From: Membranipora membranacea
Taxonomy: Eukaryota; Bryozoa; Gymnolaemata; Cheilostomatida; Membraniporidae
Direction of reading: 5' to 3'
Length of the DNA stretch: 64,000 bases
Assembly: GCA_914767715.1 (NCBI GenBank)
Contig: OU612070.1
Coordinates: forward strand, 14,279,501-14,343,500
Position numbers and translations under genes: made by a program. The notes beneath the pieces are model-generated. The model worked only from the letters and a program-made list of their open reading frames with translations, had not been told where the DNA came from and ran no database searches. Shown here in pieces: positions 40,101-46,100 of this stretch. Within the stretch, counting starts at the first letter, position 1. Each line of letters opens with the position of its first letter.

Positions 40101-43100
40101 GAGACCAGACCTGCCATGCGATTCTGGTGTCTGTTGTCAATCACTAACAGGTATACTCAGTGCTTAAACTACCTTACCTTATTAAAGTTAACTTGAAGAG
40201 CTACTTGTTACACAGACTGACCCATCACAGCGATCTGTCTGATTGATCTCAGCCAGTTCCGTCAAGTTTGCCCTTAGATTCTAACAATATCTCAATTTTT
40301 TGCTGTGGTGTAACCAATGAACTCCCTCTTCCTCATTGGTGTAACTACAGATCAATGATAAACTACAGGAAGAATGGCATGATGTCCATTTAACCCACAT
40401 TGTGATAAGACTTCATATTCACATAAAAAGATTTCCATCTCTCCATTTCAGCTCCAACTACAACAGAAGAGCCAGACATCTACACGACCACAGGAGGTAG
40501 GTCAGCCTGTATATTACCTTACTACTCCAGCTTTCACCGTCTAATAGTATGCATCTAGGATTGCATGGTTGATGTACAACGCTTGATATGGCTATCTCCA
40601 TTCCCCAACCCCCTCGCAGTTGTATCAACCTTGTTGTTGATAACATCATAAATCTTGATTCTCAAAAAACCGCTTAAACCGTCTTGCATATCCTGAAAGT
40701 TGCCATGTGGTCTATCATTATTCCTTACTAATGTCATGAGATTTCATACTTTATGTGTTGATATTGATGTAGAACCAGTTGGATGTGGAGGAACACATAT
40801 GGCTGATTACGGTGGATTTACCTCCCCTGGTTATCCTGGCACATATCCGGCTAATCTGGACTGTGAGTGGAATATCACTGTATCCTCAGGGGACACTGTT
40901 GTCCTGAGATTTGATGAGTTCCATGTGGAGCATTCATTCTTCTGTATGAACGACATGCTGATGGTAAGTTCTATGTGGTCCCAGTGTGCACATTGAATAT
41001 GAAGATGAATGTTACTCTCTTCATTTAGAACTGTTTGGATCATCTTCAATTAATAGGGCTGTTTTATTGTCATGTAAATAATAAATAATTGATAATAAAT
41101 ATTGAACATAAAATATTCAATATTGAATAATAAATAATAAATATTAAATATTAAATATCAAATATTAAATATTAAATATTAAATATTAAATATTAAATAT
41201 TAAATATTAAATAATAAATAATAAATATCAAATATAAAATAACAAATATTAGATATTAAACTTTTAATATTAAATATTTGATATTGAATGTTGATTATTA
41301 AATATTAAATATTAAATATTAATTAACAATAATGACATTAATAAATTCAAAGTCTATGTTATGCAATCATTTTGGATCAGGTTGCAGAGTTGTTATTTGC
41401 ATACACAGGAAAAAATTACTGTAATATGAAGCATTCTAACATTACTACATGTCTTTTGTGTTCGCTTTTGAATAACTCCAGCAACTAAATATTGGCATAT
41501 TTAGATCAAACACAGATTTATTGCATTTTTTTAACCTATATATCTCATCAAATAATTTTTTCGAAAAATACAACAAGTTGGAACATAATATAGATTAGTC
41601 TATTAGTTAGTACTAATTTGTGGTGAGTACTAAATTGAGGTAACAAAAAATTGTTGCTTGGAGTTAGTTTTATTTTACATGGTCACCTTCCAACCGCTAC
41701 CACATTTCTGCGGTTAGCTGTTGAACACCCTTACTTTTGCTTATTCAGGTGTATGACCGAATCGAGCATCCATCAAACATAATAGCCATGTTGTGCGGTA
41801 ATGGATCTCTATTGTTACATTCATCAACCAACAGCGTAGTTCTGATATTCAAAACTAACGAGTTTCTGTCGGGCAATGGATGGCAGCTCAGCTGGAGCAC
41901 AGGTATGTGAGCTGATGATGTCATTACAACTCATAACATGATCACTCATTAACTTTTACGTAACATGCTGTACGTTTGTTAGATCTATGTGTTGGCTCTG
42001 ATCAGAGCCAACACATAGACTAGGTTGGATCACATAACATGACCTCACATAGTATGTACATTTATACTGCCTCAATGCCAAATTGTAGCCAAAGTTATGT
42101 CATAAAAGTATTTTCTGTTTTAACGGAGAGAATACATAACAATATTAGTTGTTGTCGGCTATAAAATTCTACTCTCAAAGCAGCTTCATTCATCAATGGT
42201 GGGATATACGCACCATCCTCTATAGTCTATCAGAAGAAATACAGCTAACAATTTGGCAGTCGTGGTAATAACATTGCCATGGGATTTGATTGGTTGATTC
42301 CTTTATGATTGCAGCTTCTGAACCTTTCCGCCCAACTGCTCTTCCTGACACTACAACACCTACATTTATGACCACCAGCGGTGAACCAGGTAAGTATAAA
42401 CATTACCTCTGCAAACTTGAGTACAGTTAGAACACATGATCATTCCAAATGGGACATACATATAGGCTTCAGTTCACAAACACTACTGAATAGTCAATGT
42501 ATACTATGAGAGAATAATATGTATAAGTGTAAGCTGGTTAACTCAAACTTTATAATTCAAAACTCCTGATAACTCAGACAAGGAAAGTTGGTCCCTTCAG
42601 CCTCAATGCATTCTAATGTCACTTAATTCAAACTCTGCTTAATTAGAACAAATATTTTTGTGGTCCCAAGAGGTTTGAATTAAGTGAACTGCACTGTACT
42701 TGATGGTAGTCCTTGGTACCCGGATTCTTTACCATTTAAATATAGAAAGTTCCCTTCAAACCCTGTAATCTAGTATATTACCTCCCCTCCACCCCTATCT
42801 TTGGTATGCTATAGAGGAGTACAGATATTCACAGGAGGACAACTTCACTATTTCGCTCAGGCTTGAAATAGAGAATTATATGACTCGCTAAAATATGCTC
42901 AGCCTCTTTACTAAATTTATAAATGCCTATCTTAGCTAACAAAAAGAGGTACTGTATCACATTAATTCACCCTCAATATAAGGTAAACTATACTCTAGCT
43001 AATAATAACTGCTCTAGGGTATAGGATTAGTACATACTATTTATTATAACACTCTGTTGTAGCCTTCTCATGTGGTGATTCACATGTTGGATCTATGGGA

Positions 43101-46100
43101 GTTATCGAGTCATACAATTACCCGAATCAGTACCCGAATAACATGATATGTCTGTACACTATTACTGTACCAGACAACGGTATCATTCTTCTCAACTTTA
43201 CCCAGATGGATGTAGAATTAGCTCCAAACTGCACCTTTGATGCAATCACAGTAAGTGAAAAAGCTCCATTGATATACATTGTGCATTTTACGCTACAAAA
43301 AGACGAGTAATATCTTTGGAACAGCATCTATGTGCTGATTTGAGAAAAACCAGCTTCACTGGAAATTCTTGGCTCTTGGCATGTTTTCAACCCTGCTGTC
43401 CCTCAGATTAGGCTTAAAAATCTGGTTTCATTCTTTGATCTCATAATTTGAATTTCTTGCCAGTCAATGACCCTTCTGTCCTATAAAAATTCAAAACATG
43501 TGGTTCCCTACAAGGCACTGTAAGTATCTCTCTCATTGTACTATGACCATGTATACCAGTTCACTTATCTCAATTGGAGTGATGTTGTTAAATGTGTGAT
43601 ACCAATAGGATGCCTGTGGTTACTAATTTAACCAATGAAAGTAGCCATATTTAAGCTCGCAGCAGACAACGGTCTGTGATCCATAAAGGTTGTTCTCCGC
43701 TTCCCAGATCACGCCTCATCCATCCTACTTTTTGAGGCTGTAGCACTGTGCACTATTTAATTTCTTTACCATTGTTTGTACCCAGGTTGTGGACAATGCT
43801 GAAGATACTATTCTAGCCACACTTTGTGGAAACGGTACCATGATGGTTGAGGGTATCTCTGAGTCTGTCCGAGTTATATTCACGACAGATAGCTCTGACA
43901 CTGGAATGGGATGGGTTCTCAATTGGTACAGTAAGTATTCATATAACTGCATAGTTCAAACTAATGGATGTATGATGTTGATATTTCAAATATTTTCAGG
44001 AGGCTTGTGTTGAGCTTCAACGATATAACTTATCTATGATTATTCAACTAGTGCAACACATGATCCTTAAAATGAGAACAAACAAAACATCAATCGACGA
44101 GATTCAAAATATCAGCCAATCTTAAAGCGATCGAGTCTTATTCCCTTTCCGTGTAATTTACCTAACCTACAAACACAAAAATGTAGTCAAACTACTAACA
44201 AAGCTTGCAACCAGATTTTAGATTCAATTCAAATTCAGTATGCTTGATGAATAAAACTGCTGAATTATAATTAACACTTTTTCGATGTTACAAAAAAATA
44301 TGCCTTGAGATATGCAGATTTCATTTATCATTAAAATCATTTCAGCTGTTCAAAGAAATCCAGCAGTGGGTGCAACGACTGCAGTACTACTACCGGATAC
44401 AACTGCACCAATTACACAACCAGGCCCTACCATGCCACAAACTACACCCGAAGCATCGCAAGACTCAACCACTACAACTACTCCAACAACCACAACTACT
44501 CCAACAACCACCCCAACAACCGCCCCAACAACCACCCCAACAACCACCCCAACAACCACCCCAACAACCACCCCAACAACCACCCCAACAACCACCCCAA
44601 CAACCACCCCAACAGCCACTCCTACAACCACTCCTACAACCACTCCTACAACCACCACCACAACCATTCCAACAACAGTTGCAACAACCGTTCCGACAAT
44701 CGTTCCGACAACCACTCCAACAACAACTTCAACAACCACACCAACAACCACTCCAACAACTACTACACCAACAACCACAAGAACATCTACAACCACCACA
44801 ATGCCAATACCCACTGTAACAGCTACAGACCCACAAACAACCACTACAACACCCACTCCAACAACTACTACACCAACAACCACAATAACATCTACAACCA
44901 CCACAATACCAATACCCACCATAACTGCTACAGACCCTAAAACAACCACTACAACACCAACACCAACAACCACAACAACACCCACAACTACAACAACACC
45001 AACAACTACAATAGTACCAACAACCAGTACAACACCAACAACCAGTACAACTACCACAACACCGACAACCACCACAACACTAACAACCACCACAACACCA
45101 ACAACCACCACAACAACGACAACCACCACAACCCCAACAACCACCACAACACCGACAACTACCACGACACCGACAACTACCACAACGCCAACAACTACTA
45201 CAAGGCAATCTTTAAATGCAATCACAACAATACCCACAACCACTACAGAAAATCCAGTGGCAGATGTTTTGACATATACATTCGCAGTGTCAATCAGAAT
45301 AACAGGCTTTAGTGGTGAAGTTTTTGACTGTTTGGACCCAGCGTTGCAGGATCAGGATTCAGAGACGTATGCCAGGCTTACTGTAAGTTTGATTATATTA
45401 TATTATATTATATTACCATAAGTTTTATTATATTATATTATATATCCACTACTCTCAAACAAAGTTTCATCCCTAGCCCTCAATATTTCTACTGAAGGTT
45501 TGAAATTATCTAGATGCAAATCTCTAGTTTACATTTATCACAATTATGACATGACAGTTGTACTTATTACTATTTCAGATTGTATTCTGTGCTGGTGTTG
45601 TTGACAGCGTCAACGGAGTGGTTAGCTGTACTTCCTTCACTATAAGCTGCGGTAGTGTTGTTGTTCAGGCTAATGTTAATGTTGAGGCCGAGATTGACCA
45701 ACAAATTACTAAAACTGAAGATAAACAAGCCCCGGTTACTCAGCAAAAGTTTATGGAGCAACTCGCCCAAAATATTCAAAACAACCAGAACTTTAGTAAG
45801 TATGGCCGCACTGCATTATGACTTTAAACATTTATTATATTATAAGATTAAATAGCATGACATGCAATAAACTCAGGTTACATTCCAGTCATATAATATA
45901 TATTTCTGCTGTCTAAGGAATTGAAGCTGAAGTTACCAACACATTGTTGATGACAATATTGCTTTTCTGGTGAGAGAGTGACGAGGAAGGCTGATCTAAA
46001 CAAGAAGTCTCAAACTCCTCGATCTCGAACTCATTTTTGACACTGATGTGGAAGAGAATCATAAATAAAGGGGGTATTTTATTACATTACAGCCGCTCCT

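Larger units (their letters stand above)
394..40496 (+). repeat. Tandem array of a ~7-kb three-CUB genomic unit
   Basis: Starts of the first CUB-A exon lie at 1948, 9072, 16245, 23400, 29278 and 36397, giving steps of 7,124, 7,173, 7,155, 5,878 and 7,119 bp. Units 1-4 are nearly identical in introns as well as exons, so they are recent. Units 5 and 6 are older and similar to each other. The array opens with a partial unit and therefore extends beyond the left edge. Confidence 0.95.

Noticed and set aside
394-40496. CRISPR-like array
   Set aside because: The repeats are kilobase-scale coding duplications in a eukaryotic gene; there are no short direct repeats with unique spacers.
44350-45243. 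Long minus-strand and +2-frame ORFs across the mucin exon (Val/Gly-rich and Gln/Pro-rich)
   Set aside because: They are by-products of a stop-free ACC/ACA repeat; the + strand Thr/Pro frame is the one that joins the flanking exons in phase.
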